Origin: JANNYA01 sp043754435
GTDB lineage: Bacteria; Pseudomonadota; Gammaproteobacteria; Xanthomonadales; SZUA-5
Length of the DNA: 6,860 bases
Assembly (NCBI GenBank): GCA_043754435.1
Contig: JAYUUS010000319.1
Location: forward strand, 1-6,860
Direction of reading: 5' to 3'
Positions within the stretch are counted from its first letter, which is position 1; every line of letters starts with the position of its first letter. Under the pieces are notes generated by a model. That model was not told the origin of the DNA and searched no databases. It was given only the letters and a program-made list of their open reading frames with translations. Of the stretch, positions 1-5,814 are shown one piece after another. The translations under genes were made by a program, and so were the position numbers.

Positions 1-1
1 G

Positions 2-220
2 GCACATGCCGCGTTGCGCAACTGGGTGCTGAGTGCCACCAGCGAGAACGAGCGGCTTGGGCCGCGCGTGCTCGGTGTTGAGCTGCCACCGCTCAAAAGT
101 AAACTGCGCCTTGCGGCGTTTCCGGCCGAAGCGATCAGCCAGGTCACCGATGCGAAATCACTGGCACCGGCGCTTATTGAACTATTTGCCGATGCTGCAT
201 CTGGAATTTACACACTCTAA
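2..220 (+). CDS. C-terminal fragment of an unidentified protein, possibly vWA-like
   Basis: The frame is open from the left edge and ends at TAA 218-220, giving about 72 residues (AHAALRNWVLSATSENERLG onward). The first start-like codon inside the window is TTG at 14, but the frame continues upstream of it, so this is probably the 3' end of a longer gene. I do not recognise it firmly. The order of a strand-like segment (PRVLGVELP), a variable stretch, then ISQVTDAKSLAPALIELF recalls the end of von Willebrand factor A domains of the NorD/CobT type, where a final strand is followed by a 'D..L...L..L' helix. That is only a resemblance; the metal-site motif would lie outside the window. The last residues, SGIYTL, sit directly before a transposase remnant, so the native C-terminus may have been changed by an insertion. 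Confidence 0.4.
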   Translation, partial: AHAALRNWVLSATSENERLGPRVLGVELPPLKSKLRLAAFPAEAISQVTDAKSLAPALIELFADAASGIYTL

Positions 221-224
221 TCAA

Positions 225-563
225 TTTGATTGCGTCGATCTAAACCCCGTGCGCGCCAAGATTGCGAGCAACATTGCGACGTCGCGTTACACCAGCGTCA
301 AGCTATGCAATCCGCAGCTGCGCAAAAATCCCGAGCGTGCCAATCAGCAATTAATGCCGCTGGTTGGCGTGCGATCTTTTAATTTGCCGGATATTTCAGA
401 GGCAGATTATATTGAGCTGGTTAATTTTACTGGCCGCGAACTGCATCCCAGCAAGCGCGGCAAAATCGAAGCGAGTGAACCGAAAGCGCTGACGCAATTG
501 GGATTAGATAAAAATCACTGGACGACGCGTGTGAAGGGCGCAGTGATCCGCACGATAAATTAA
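225..563 (+). pseudogene. Remnant of IS200-like / REP-associated transposase (C-terminal part)
   Basis: The frame ending at TAA 561-563 reads CVDLNPVRAKIASN near its start, matching the 'YV(D/E)LNPVRAG' motif that follows the catalytic region of Y1 transposases. It continues with SEADYIELVNFTGRELHPSKRG and LTQLGLDKNHW, which match the usual 'DYLELVDWTGR..R.DKRG' and 'L..LGLD..HW' segments of the C-terminal extension in these REP-associated tyrosine transposases. Full-length members are roughly 280-320 residues. Here about 112 family-like residues remain. The HUH motif and catalytic tyrosine, which lie upstream, are missing: the same frame to the left only overlaps the preceding gene out of frame. 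The 3' end also stops soon after HW, short of the usual end. An ATG at 192 could open this frame but has no visible ribosome binding site. It is almost certainly non-functional. Family assignment is from motif recognition only. Confidence 0.7.
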
Positions 564-620
564 GCGCATACCCACTATTTCGGCGTATTGGCTTTTTGAA
601 TAGGCTCGGGTTACTGACGT

Positions 621-719
621 GTGGTGGGGGAATTGGAGGAGTTGATCGACAAAGCTAAGGAAATCAGTCAGCGCACGCTGTTTGGCATTGATTTTGCTAG
701 GATTTTGAACAAAATTTAG
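621..719 (+). pseudogene. Short gene scrap, unidentified
   Basis: A 32-residue frame (VVGELEELIDKAKEISQRTL, then FGIDFARILNKI) ends at TAG 717-719 and is closed upstream by TGA 615-617. The residue pattern is protein-like and amphipathic (ELEELIDKAKEI), unlike the flanking sequence, which suggests the end of a former gene. GTG 621 or 624 could start it, but no Shine-Dalgarno sequence is visible. I do not recognise a family. It may derive from the same mobile-element debris as the transposase remnant just upstream. It could also be a chance frame. Confidence 0.2.
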
Positions 720-741
720 GGCACTTTGGGATATTTCTGTC

Positions 742-780
742 GCCGCATTTGCGGCTGGGCGTGTTGGCTTTTGATTTTTT
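742..780 (+). terminator. Possible intrinsic terminator-like hairpin
   Basis: A perfect 5-bp GC stem, GCCGC (742-746) and GCGGC (751-755), closes an ATTT loop. The T-rich tract (769-780) starts 13 bases after the stem rather than immediately, so this is a poor match to a classical Rho-independent terminator. It would end transcription from the left-hand gene remnants. It may equally be one structural piece of the intergenic block. Confidence 0.25.
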
Positions 781-819
781 TGACTTGAATTTTGGGCGGC
801 TTTGATTGGGAATATGTAG

Positions 820-850
820 AAATTCCACGGTTTTAAGGCCGCTGGAATTT
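820..850. repeat. Inverted repeat, 8-bp arms with short inner stem
   Basis: AAATTCCA (820-827) is the exact reverse complement of TGGAATTT (843-850), with 15 bases between them. Inside the loop, CGG (828-830) can pair with CCG (839-841), extending the structure. The element lies in noncoding sequence and could fold as RNA or mark an old insertion end. No function can be assigned. Confidence 0.45.
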
Positions 851-987
851 TAGTTTGCTAAAAACGGGTGTCCTTTGCTTTTCACAATGGCTGGCCTATC
901 GGCACCCTTGTCAACGCTTCGCGCTGCACCTCACGGTTCAACTCGCATGACTCGGGGACAAACATGGTTCGCTACTCCTTTTGCTGG

Positions 988-1005
988 AGGGGACTTGCAC
1001 CCCCT
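988..1005. repeat. Compact GC-rich hairpin downstream of the propeller gene
   Basis: AGGGG (988-992) pairs with CCCCT (1001-1005) around an 8-base loop. It lies 28-45 bases beyond the stop codon of the leftward propeller gene. There is no T run on the minus strand after it, so it does not look like an ordinary intrinsic terminator. It could protect the 3' end of that mRNA. Confidence 0.3.
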
Positions 1006-1032
1006 ACGCTTTGCCGGTTTGTGCCGACGCAC

Positions 1033-3942
1033 TCACTCGAAACCATTCCGGAAAACCTCATCAGGACCGAACGTATTGACCTGCTGCACTAAGCCGGAAC
1101 TGCCGTTGTAAATGCCGCCCGTTGTTCGACCCTGGGCGCGCAGCTGGCCGCTTGCAGGCAGGCTCAAACTGCTGAGCTGCCAGTTCCCAGTGCTACCCAC
1201 GCGCGTTGCCGTGCCGCCTAGCGGCGTGTAACTGATGCCGCCGTTGGTGCTCAACTCAAACGTCGTTTGACTCACATCCGGTGCACTGCCGCCCCGGCTC
1301 CACAGCACTTGCGTGGCATTGACTGCACTTAAGCTTTGCATCGCCGGGTCATTTCGCAGCTGCGCAAAACGATTGCGCGGCGTTCCAGCCACCGCGGTGA
1401 AGAAGCCCCCGAGCAGAATCTGGCCGTCCGCCTGTACCGCTACACTGAAGACAGAGCTGTTCACATCAGGATTAAAGCCCGCATCCAGCGTGCTGTTCGT
1501 CGCCACCCGCGCGATGTTATTGCGCGGCGTGCCAGCCACCGTGGTGAAGGCACCCCCGAGCAAAATCTGGCCGTCCGCCTGTACCGCTAGGCTGTCGACA
1601 GTGCCGTTCAAACTGGAATTAAAACCCGCATCCAGCGTGCCATTCGCTGCCACCCGCGCGATGCGATTACGCGGCGTTCCAGCCACCGTGGTGAAGATGC
1701 CCCCGAGCAGAATCTGGCAGTCCGCCTGTACCGCTACGCTGTAGATAATGTTGTTCACATCAGGAATAAAGCCAGCATCCAGCATGCCATTCGCCGCCAC
1801 CCGCGCAATGCGATTGCGCGGCGCTCCAGCCACCGTGGTAAAGGCGCCCCCGAGCAGAATCTGGCCGTCCACCTGTACCGCGACGCTGTAGACAATGTTG
1901 TTCACATTAGGATTAAAGCCTACATCCAGCGTGCCATTCGCCGCCAGCCGTGCGATGTAATTGCGCGACGTTCCAGCCACCGCGGTGAAGTTGCCCCCGA
2001 GCAGAATCTGGCCGTCCGCCTGCACCGCTACGTTAAAGACAGGGTTGTTCACATCAGGATTAAAGCCCACATCCAGCGTGCCATTTGCCGCCACCCGTGC
2101 GATGCGATTACGCGGCGTTCCAGCCACCGTCGTGAAGAAGCCCCCGAGCAGAATCTGGCCGTCCGCCTGCACCGCTAAGCTCAAGACATCGCTGTTTACA
2201 TTAGGATTAAAGCCCACGTCCAGCGTGCCGTCCGCGTTCAGCCGTGCAATGTTGCTGCGGTTTTGGCCTAGCACGGAGCTAAAGTTACCCGCGATAATCG
2301 TCTTGCCGTCCGGCTGCACTGCCGTGGCCAACACATTACTTCCAATGATATTGAGATCGAGCAAATCGACATCGCCGGGGCCGGGCACTGCATAGGTGTA
2401 AAGCGTATTCGCCGCATTCGTGCCGCCGGGCGTGGTGATTTGCACGCTCACCACACCCGCCGCGCGCGCGCCGGTGGTGGCGGTGATGCTGGTGGCGCTA
2501 ACCACGTTAACCGTCGTCGCCGCCACGCCGCCCATGTTCACGGCCGTGGCGCCGATAAAGCCGGTGCCGGTGATCGTGACATTGGTGCCGCCCATAGGGG
2601 TTCCGCGCGCGGGGTTGATCGCAGTGACGGTGGGCGGCAGAAGGGGAAAACTTGCCAATTGCTGCACCAAGCCGGAACTGCCATTGTAAATACCGCCCGT
2701 TGTTCGCCCCCGGGCGCGCAGCTGGCCGCTTGCGGGCAGGCTCAAACCGCTGAGCTGCCAGTTCGCGCTGCTGCCCACACGCGTCGCCGTGCCGCCCAGC
2801 GGTGTGTAGCTGCTGCCACCGTCAGTGCTCAACTCAAACGTCGTTTGACTCACATCCGGTGCACTGCCGCCCCGGCTCCACAGCACTTGCGTGGCATTGA
2901 CTGCGCTTAAGCTTTGCGTCGGCGGATCATTCAGCAGCCGCGCAAAACTGTTGCGCGGCGTTCCAGCCACCGTGCTGAAGTCTCCCCCGAGCAGAATCTG
3001 ACCGTCCGCCTGTACCGCTACGCTGTCGACAGATCTGTTCACATTGGGATTGAAACTCGCATCCAGCGAGCCATTCGCTGCCACCTGCGCGAAACGATTG
3101 CGCGACGTGCCAGCCACCATGGTGAAAGAGCCCCCCAACAGAATCTGGCCGTTCGCCTGTACCGCTACGCTCAAGACAGTGTTGTTCACATCAGGATTAA
3201 AGCCCGCATCCAGCGTGCCGTTCGCCGCCACCCGCGCGATGCGATTGCGCGGCGTGCCAGCCACCGTGGTGAAGTTGCCCCCGAGCAGAATCTGGCGGTC
3301 CGCCTGTACCGCTATGCTGAAGACAGCGTCGTTGACATTAAGATTAAAGCCAGCATCCAGCGTGCCGCTCGCCGCCACCCGCGCGATGCGATTGCGCTGC
3401 GTTCCAGCCACCGTGGTGAAGCCGCCACCGAGCAGAATCTGGCCGTCCGCCTGCACCGCTACGCTCAACACAGAGTTGTTCACATCAGGGTTAAAGCCCG
3501 CATCCAGCGTGCCATTCGCCGCCAGCCGCGCGATGCGATTGCGCGCCGTTCCAGCCACCGTGGTGAAGGCACCTCCGAGCAGAATCTGGCCGTCCGCCTG
3601 TACCGCTACGCTGGAGACAGAGTCGTTCACACTAAGATTAAAGTCCGCATCCAGCGTGCCATTCGCGTTCAACCGTGCAATGTTGCTGCGCGCTTGGCCC
3701 AGCACAGAACTAAAGTTACCCGCGATAATCGTCTTGCCGTCCGGCTGCACGGCGGTGGCCAACACATTGCCTCCAACGATATTGAGATCGAGCGGGTCAA
3801 GATCGCCCGGTGCAGCATAAGCGCCGGGCAAATTAACAACGAAGCTAAGCAGCAGGGCGACGAAGCCTAACCAGGCATGCCTTAGCTTTGCGCCTTTGCT
3901 CATGACCGGGTGAAAGGGTGTGAATGGCTTAGCTGCGTTCAT
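1033..3942 (-). CDS. Secreted double beta-propeller protein with delta-60 (DUF5122-like) repeats and IPT/TIG domain
   Basis: A 969-residue protein. I chose ATG 3940-3942 because CCAGGAAAG sits just upstream at Shine-Dalgarno distance; TTG 3975 and ATG 3966 lack one. Residues 1-43 form a long-headed signal peptide (hydrophobic core WLGFVALLLSFVV, predicted cut AYA|AP). Residues about 59-338 are six blades of about 49 residues with consensus AVQADGQILLGG.FT.VAGT and NRIARVAANGTLDAGFNP, the delta-60 repeat. Residues 339-429 are a cap domain (WSRGGSAPDVSQTTFELST, GRTTGGIYNGSSGL). Residues 436-518 are an IPT/TIG Ig-like domain (INPARGTPMGGTNVTITGTG). Residues 535-864 are seven more blades, 865-954 a second cap (82 of 90 residues as in the first), and 955-969 a tail ending FRNGFE. 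Oddities are one blade with ADCQ and another with ADRQ in place of ADGQ. It is probably extracellular or surface-bound, perhaps in adhesion or binding; no catalytic motif is visible. The fold and secretion are well supported; the role is unknown. Confidence 0.9.
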   Translation of the reverse strand: MNAAKPFTPFHPVMSKGAKLRHAWLGFVALLLSFVVNLPGAYAAPGDLDPLDLNIVGGNVLATAVQPDGKTIIAGNFSSVLGQARSNIARLNANGTLDADFNLSVNDSVSSVAVQADGQILLGGAFTTVAGTARNRIARLAANGTLDAGFNPDVNNSVLSVAVQADGQILLGGGFTTVAGTQRNRIARVAASGTLDAGFNLNVNDAVFSIAVQADRQILLGGNFTTVAGTPRNRIARVAANGTLDAGFNPDVNNTVLSVAVQANGQILLGGSFTMVAGTSRNRFAQVAANGSLDASFNPNVNRSVDSVAVQADGQILLGGDFSTVAGTPRNSFARLLNDPPTQSLSAVNATQVLWSRGGSAPDVSQTTFELSTDGGSSYTPLGGTATRVGSSANWQLSGLSLPASGQLRARGRTTGGIYNGSSGLVQQLASFPLLPPTVTAINPARGTPMGGTNVTITGTGFIGATAVNMGGVAATTVNVVSATSITATTGARAAGVVSVQITTPGGTNAANTLYTYAVPGPGDVDLLDLNIIGSNVLATAVQPDGKTIIAGNFSSVLGQNRSNIARLNADGTLDVGFNPNVNSDVLSLAVQADGQILLGGFFTTVAGTPRNRIARVAANGTLDVGFNPDVNNPVFNVAVQADGQILLGGNFTAVAGTSRNYIARLAANGTLDVGFNPNVNNIVYSVAVQVDGQILLGGAFTTVAGAPRNRIARVAANGMLDAGFIPDVNNIIYSVAVQADCQILLGGIFTTVAGTPRNRIARVAANGTLDAGFNSSLNGTVDSLAVQADGQILLGGAFTTVAGTPRNNIARVATNSTLDAGFNPDVNSSVFSVAVQADGQILLGGFFTAVAGTPRNRFAQLRNDPAMQSLSAVNATQVLWSRGGSAPDVSQTTFELSTNGGISYTPLGGTATRVGSTGNWQLSSLSLPASGQLRAQGRTTGGIYNGSSGLVQQVNTFGPDEVFRNGFE
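1247..1326 (-). repeat. 80-bp perfect direct repeat, copy 1 (cap B)
   Basis: These 80 bases are identical to 2825-2904, 1578 bp away in the same orientation. They encode the N-terminal half of the cap domain (AVNATQVLWSRGG through FELST). Perfect identity including third codon positions points to recent duplication or gene conversion. Confidence 0.9.
1351..2340 (-). repeat. Tandem array B: seven blades, 147-bp period
   Basis: This segment encodes seven consecutive propeller blades with a DNA period of 147 bp (49 codons); for example CCGTCCG recurs at 1424 and 1571. The first blade (right-hand end) is divergent and carries VQPDGKTIIAGNF, and the last stops short at FAQLRNDP where the cap domain begins. 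The repeats are similar at DNA as well as protein level. Confidence 0.9.
2825..2904 (-). repeat. 80-bp perfect direct repeat, copy 2 (cap A)
   Basis: This is the partner of the 80-bp repeat at 1247-1326. Recombination between the two would delete 1578 bp (526 codons), removing one whole propeller-cap module together with the TIG domain while keeping the frame. Confidence 0.9.
2929..3768 (-). repeat. Tandem array A: six blades, 147-bp period
   Basis: Six blades of the same 147-bp unit as the second array, again opening with the divergent VQPDGKTIIAGNF blade and closing with a truncated blade (FARLLNDP). It has one blade fewer than array B, consistent with gain or loss of one unit after duplication of the whole module. 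Confidence 0.9.
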
Positions 3943-3956
3943 GGTGCTTTCCTGGT
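3943..3956 (-). promoter_or_regulatory. Ribosome binding site deciding the start of the propeller gene
   Basis: On the minus strand CCAGGAAAGCACC runs directly into ATG 3940-3942. AGGAAAG is a good Shine-Dalgarno match at about 4-7 bases spacing. The alternatives at 3975 (TTG), 3966 (ATG) and 3903 (ATG) have no comparable site. Confidence 0.6.
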
Positions 3957-3967
3957 TTTGTGGCATT

Positions 3968-3994
3968 AAGTTCAACGGCGGATTCGCTGAACTT
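3968..3994 (-). promoter_or_regulatory. Leader hairpin upstream of the propeller gene
   Basis: AAGTTCA (3968-3974) is an exact inverted repeat of TGAACTT (3988-3994). GCG (3978-3980) and CGC (3985-3987) extend the stem to 10 bp with one 3-base bulge and a 4-base loop. It sits 26-52 bases upstream of the start codon, so it would lie in the mRNA leader if transcription starts at the promoter proposed at 4064-4092. On the plus strand it is followed by TTTTCTAT and looks like a weak terminator, but no rightward gene feeds into it. It could be a regulator site or a translation or stability element. Confidence 0.4.
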
Positions 3995-4063
3995 TTCTAT
4001 TGACCAGCATCGCACCATCGGGCAACCGGCGCTTCGCGTCACCAATTTTTTTAATTGTAATTT

Positions 4064-4092
4064 TTTATGCCCACGCGCTTTCGGCACGCCAA
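4064..4092 (-). promoter_or_regulatory. Candidate sigma-70 promoter for the propeller gene
   Basis: On the minus strand TTGGCG (4087-4092) and CATAAA (4064-4069) are separated by 17 bp; each matches 4 of 6 consensus bases. Transcription would begin near 4057 and give a leader of about 115 bases. The AT-rich segment around 4043-4067, including CAATT/AATTG (4043-4057), fits a melting region. No convincing terminator for guaB is visible between 4151 and this site, so some readthrough is possible. Confidence 0.3.
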
Positions 4093-4151
4093 CAGTGTCG
4101 TGGTTTATTATTGCTTCTCGAACTAGATTTGGGATAAGCAAATTCCGCCAA

Positions 4152-5615
4152 TCAATCCAAACGATAGTTCGGCGCTTCTTTGGTAATTTGCACATCATGG
4201 ACGTGCGATTCGCGCACGCCAGCACTGGTAATGCGCACAAACTCCGGTTTGCTGTGCATCTCCGACACCGTGGCACAACCCACATAGCCCATCGAAGCGC
4301 GCAGCCCACCCATCAATTGATGCACGATCGCACGGATTGAACCGCGATACGGCACGCGACCTTCAATTCCTTCTGGCACGAGCTTTTCAGAATCGACTTC
4401 GTCTTGGAAATACCGATCTTTCGAGCCTTTTTGCATCGCTGCCAGCGAACCCATGCCACGGTAGCTCTTGTAGCTGCGCCCTTGGTAGAGCTCTACTTCA
4501 CCGGGCGCTTCTTCGGTTCCGGCAAACATACCGCCAATCATCACGCACGCGGCGCCAGCAACCAGCGCTTTGGCAATATCGCCCGAGTAGCGAATGCCGC
4601 CGTCCGCCACCGCAGGGATTTTATGGCCCGCATCACTGAGCGCGCGACTGACCATCGAAACTGCGGTGATTTGCGGCACGCCCACGCCCGCAATAATGCG
4701 CGTGGTGCAAATTGAGCCGGGGCCGATACCGACCTTGACGCCATCCGCGCCATGATCTGCCAATGCTAACGCCGCCGCCGCCGAAACAATATTGCCGCCG
4801 ATGACATCGGTATTAGGAAACGTGCGTTTGATCCAGCGCACCCGATCCAACACGCCCTGGGAATGCCCGTGCGCGGTATCGACAATTAATAGATCAACCC
4901 CCGCTTCAATTAACGCCGCAACGCGCGCCTCAGTATCACCGGCAGCACCAACTGCAGCGCCGACGCGCAATCGCTCTTGTGGATCTTTTGCGGCGAGTGG
5001 GTTGTCGCGCGCTTTTTGAATATCTTTCACGGTAATCAAGCCACGCAATGCGAAGTTTTCGTTTACGACCAGCACTTTTTCAATGCGATGCTCGTGCAAC
5101 TTTGCCAGCACCTCATCGTCGCTAGCACCTTCTGAAACGGTGACCAGTCGATGTTTTGGCGTCATCGCCAGCGAAACCGGTGCATCCAAGCGACGCTCAA
5201 AGCGCAAGTCTCGGCCCGTCACAATGCCGACTAACTGATCGCCGTCTACCACTGGCACGCCCGAGATATTGCTGCGCCGTGTCAATGCCAGCACGTCGCG
5301 AATGGAAGTATCTGGGCTAACCGTAATCGGATCACGAATCACGCCGGCCTCAAATTTCTTTACCATCCGCACTTCTTGTGCCTGGCGCTCAATGGACAAA
5401 TTTTTATGGACGATGCCCATACCGCCCATTTGCGCAATTGCGATGGCAAGCCGGGATTCCGTCACAGTGTCCATGGCGGCAGAAAGCACCGGAACATTGA
5501 GTTCAATATTGCGCGACACCCGCGTCACCAAGCTGACATCGCGGGGCAATATGTTTGAGTACGCTGGAATGAGCGAAACATCGTCAAAAGTCAGAGCGTC
5601 AGCCACGATTCGCAT
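4152..5615 (-). CDS. guaB: Inosine-5'-monophosphate dehydrogenase (GuaB)
   Basis: A complete 487-residue protein, the usual bacterial length (E. coli about 488). It oxidises IMP to XMP with NAD+, the committed step of guanine nucleotide synthesis, in the cytoplasm as a tetramer or octamer. ATG 5613-5615 gives the conserved N-terminus ALTFDDVSLIPAYS and SAAMDTVTE. Two CBS domains, the regulatory nucleotide-binding Bateman module, occupy about residues 93-205. Catalytic Cys303 lies in GIGPGSICTTR. Asp338 in ADGGIR and GGMFAG bind the IMP phosphate and ribose side. The mobile flap with Arg401-Tyr402 (KGSKDRYFQDE) and VPEGIEGRVPY is intact. The protein ends ESHVHDVQITKEAPNYRLD, typical of the family. 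The ribosome binding site is weak (TAGAGA). guaA, often next to guaB in proteobacteria, is not downstream here; the next gene that way is the propeller gene after 209 bp. All key residues are present, so it should be active. Confidence 0.98.
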   Translation of the reverse strand: MRIVADALTFDDVSLIPAYSNILPRDVSLVTRVSRNIELNVPVLSAAMDTVTESRLAIAIAQMGGMGIVHKNLSIERQAQEVRMVKKFEAGVIRDPITVSPDTSIRDVLALTRRSNISGVPVVDGDQLVGIVTGRDLRFERRLDAPVSLAMTPKHRLVTVSEGASDDEVLAKLHEHRIEKVLVVNENFALRGLITVKDIQKARDNPLAAKDPQERLRVGAAVGAAGDTEARVAALIEAGVDLLIVDTAHGHSQGVLDRVRWIKRTFPNTDVIGGNIVSAAAALALADHGADGVKVGIGPGSICTTRIIAGVGVPQITAVSMVSRALSDAGHKIPAVADGGIRYSGDIAKALVAGAACVMIGGMFAGTEEAPGEVELYQGRSYKSYRGMGSLAAMQKGSKDRYFQDEVDSEKLVPEGIEGRVPYRGSIRAIVHQLMGGLRASMGYVGCATVSEMHSKPEFVRITSAGVRESHVHDVQITKEAPNYRLD

Positions 5616-5649
5616 GTAAAATTCTCTAGTTTGGTCAATGGCGGCGAAG

Positions 5650-5670
5650 TTTAGCCGTTAGCGGTCTAAA
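5650..5670 (-). promoter_or_regulatory. Hairpin in the guaB leader
   Basis: TTTAGCCG (5650-5657) pairs with CGG-T-CTAAA (5662-5670) around a TTAG loop, an 8-bp stem with one bulged T. It lies 35-55 bases upstream of the guaB start codon. It could be an operator or an RNA leader structure. It does not match the E. coli PurR operator. I could not find a strong guaB promoter; TTGCGG-17 bp-TAGACC on the minus strand is the best but weak. Confidence 0.35.
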
Positions 5671-5710
5671 TTCATCGAAGTACAGCCGCAATTTCTGCAG
5701 CAACTGAATG

Positions 5711-5739
5711 CCGCAAGCACTCAACGTTCAGCCTTGCGG
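5711..5739. promoter_or_regulatory. Long dyad between divergent guaB and glycosyltransferase genes
   Basis: CCGCAAG (5711-5717) and CTTGCGG (5733-5739) are perfect inverted repeats. Between them lies CTCAACGTTCAG, itself nearly palindromic around AACGTT (5723-5728). The nested dyad spans 29 bp in the middle of the 199-bp divergent intergenic region, a typical place for a dimeric regulator to control one or both genes. No regulator is encoded nearby, so its identity is unknown. A hairpin in RNA is the alternative. Confidence 0.45.
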
Positions 5740-5799
5740 TAACTGTAGTAACTTTGCGATGCACTTTTTGCCACTGCCGCTAATTGATAACCTTGATTC

Positions 5800-5805
5800 T
5801 ATGAT
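5800..5805 (+). promoter_or_regulatory. Candidate -10 element for the glycosyltransferase gene
   Basis: TATGAT matches 5 of 6 bases of the -10 consensus and ends 9 bases before ATG 5815. No -35 hexamer stands out at 16-18 bp upstream. If it is real, transcription would begin at or very near the start codon, giving a leaderless or nearly leaderless mRNA, in keeping with the missing Shine-Dalgarno sequence. Confidence 0.25.
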
Positions 5806-5814
5806 TTTGACCCT

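Larger units (their letters stand above)
564..1032. other. 469-bp intergenic stretch without a convincing gene
   Basis: Between the transposase remnant and the end of the propeller gene I see no frame with a good start, ribosome binding site and recognisable protein. The stretch holds a short scrap (621-719), a GC-rich hairpin followed by T-rich sequence (742-780), an AT-rich inverted repeat (820-850) and a compact GC-rich hairpin (988-1005). Base composition changes from AT-rich (about 760-870) to GC-rich (about 880-1030). The right part reads as two overlapping short frames (868-1092 and 875-1111), both of which run into the 3' end of the opposite-strand gene. Confidence 0.6.

Noticed and set aside
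868..1111. Two overlapping short plus-strand frames before and across the propeller stop
   Set aside because: No ribosome binding site, biased composition and overlap with the 3' end of a well-supported gene. They are better treated as part of a noncoding block.
1351..3768. CRISPR-like regular repeat spacing
   Set aside because: The period is 147 bp with no short repeat-unique spacer structure, and every repeat is a codon-aligned propeller blade.
1313..3870. Several long plus-strand open frames opposite the propeller gene (for example 2914-3870 and 3044-3820)
   Set aside because: They are mirror frames of the 147-bp repeat: their proteins are monotonous repeats (such as RASHRGE and EQNLAVRLYRY) that exist only because the unit is a multiple of three and lacks stops on that strand. 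They have no recognisable family and no sensible start signals.
4043..4151. Intrinsic terminator for guaB
   Set aside because: The only hairpin after the stop on the minus strand (CGTGC/GCGCG) is weak and lacks a T run. CAATT/AATTG at 4043-4057 is a short AT palindrome and more likely part of a promoter's AT-rich region.
3929..4340. Open frames on both strands across the guaB 3' end and the following intergenic region
   Set aside because: They overlap guaB codons out of frame and show no family motifs. guaB in its own frame is conserved to its last residue.
5616..5814. PurR-type operator or purine riboswitch upstream of guaB
   Set aside because: No match to the E. coli PurR site and no recognisable purine riboswitch core; the leader from any plausible promoter is also too short for a full riboswitch with an expression platform.
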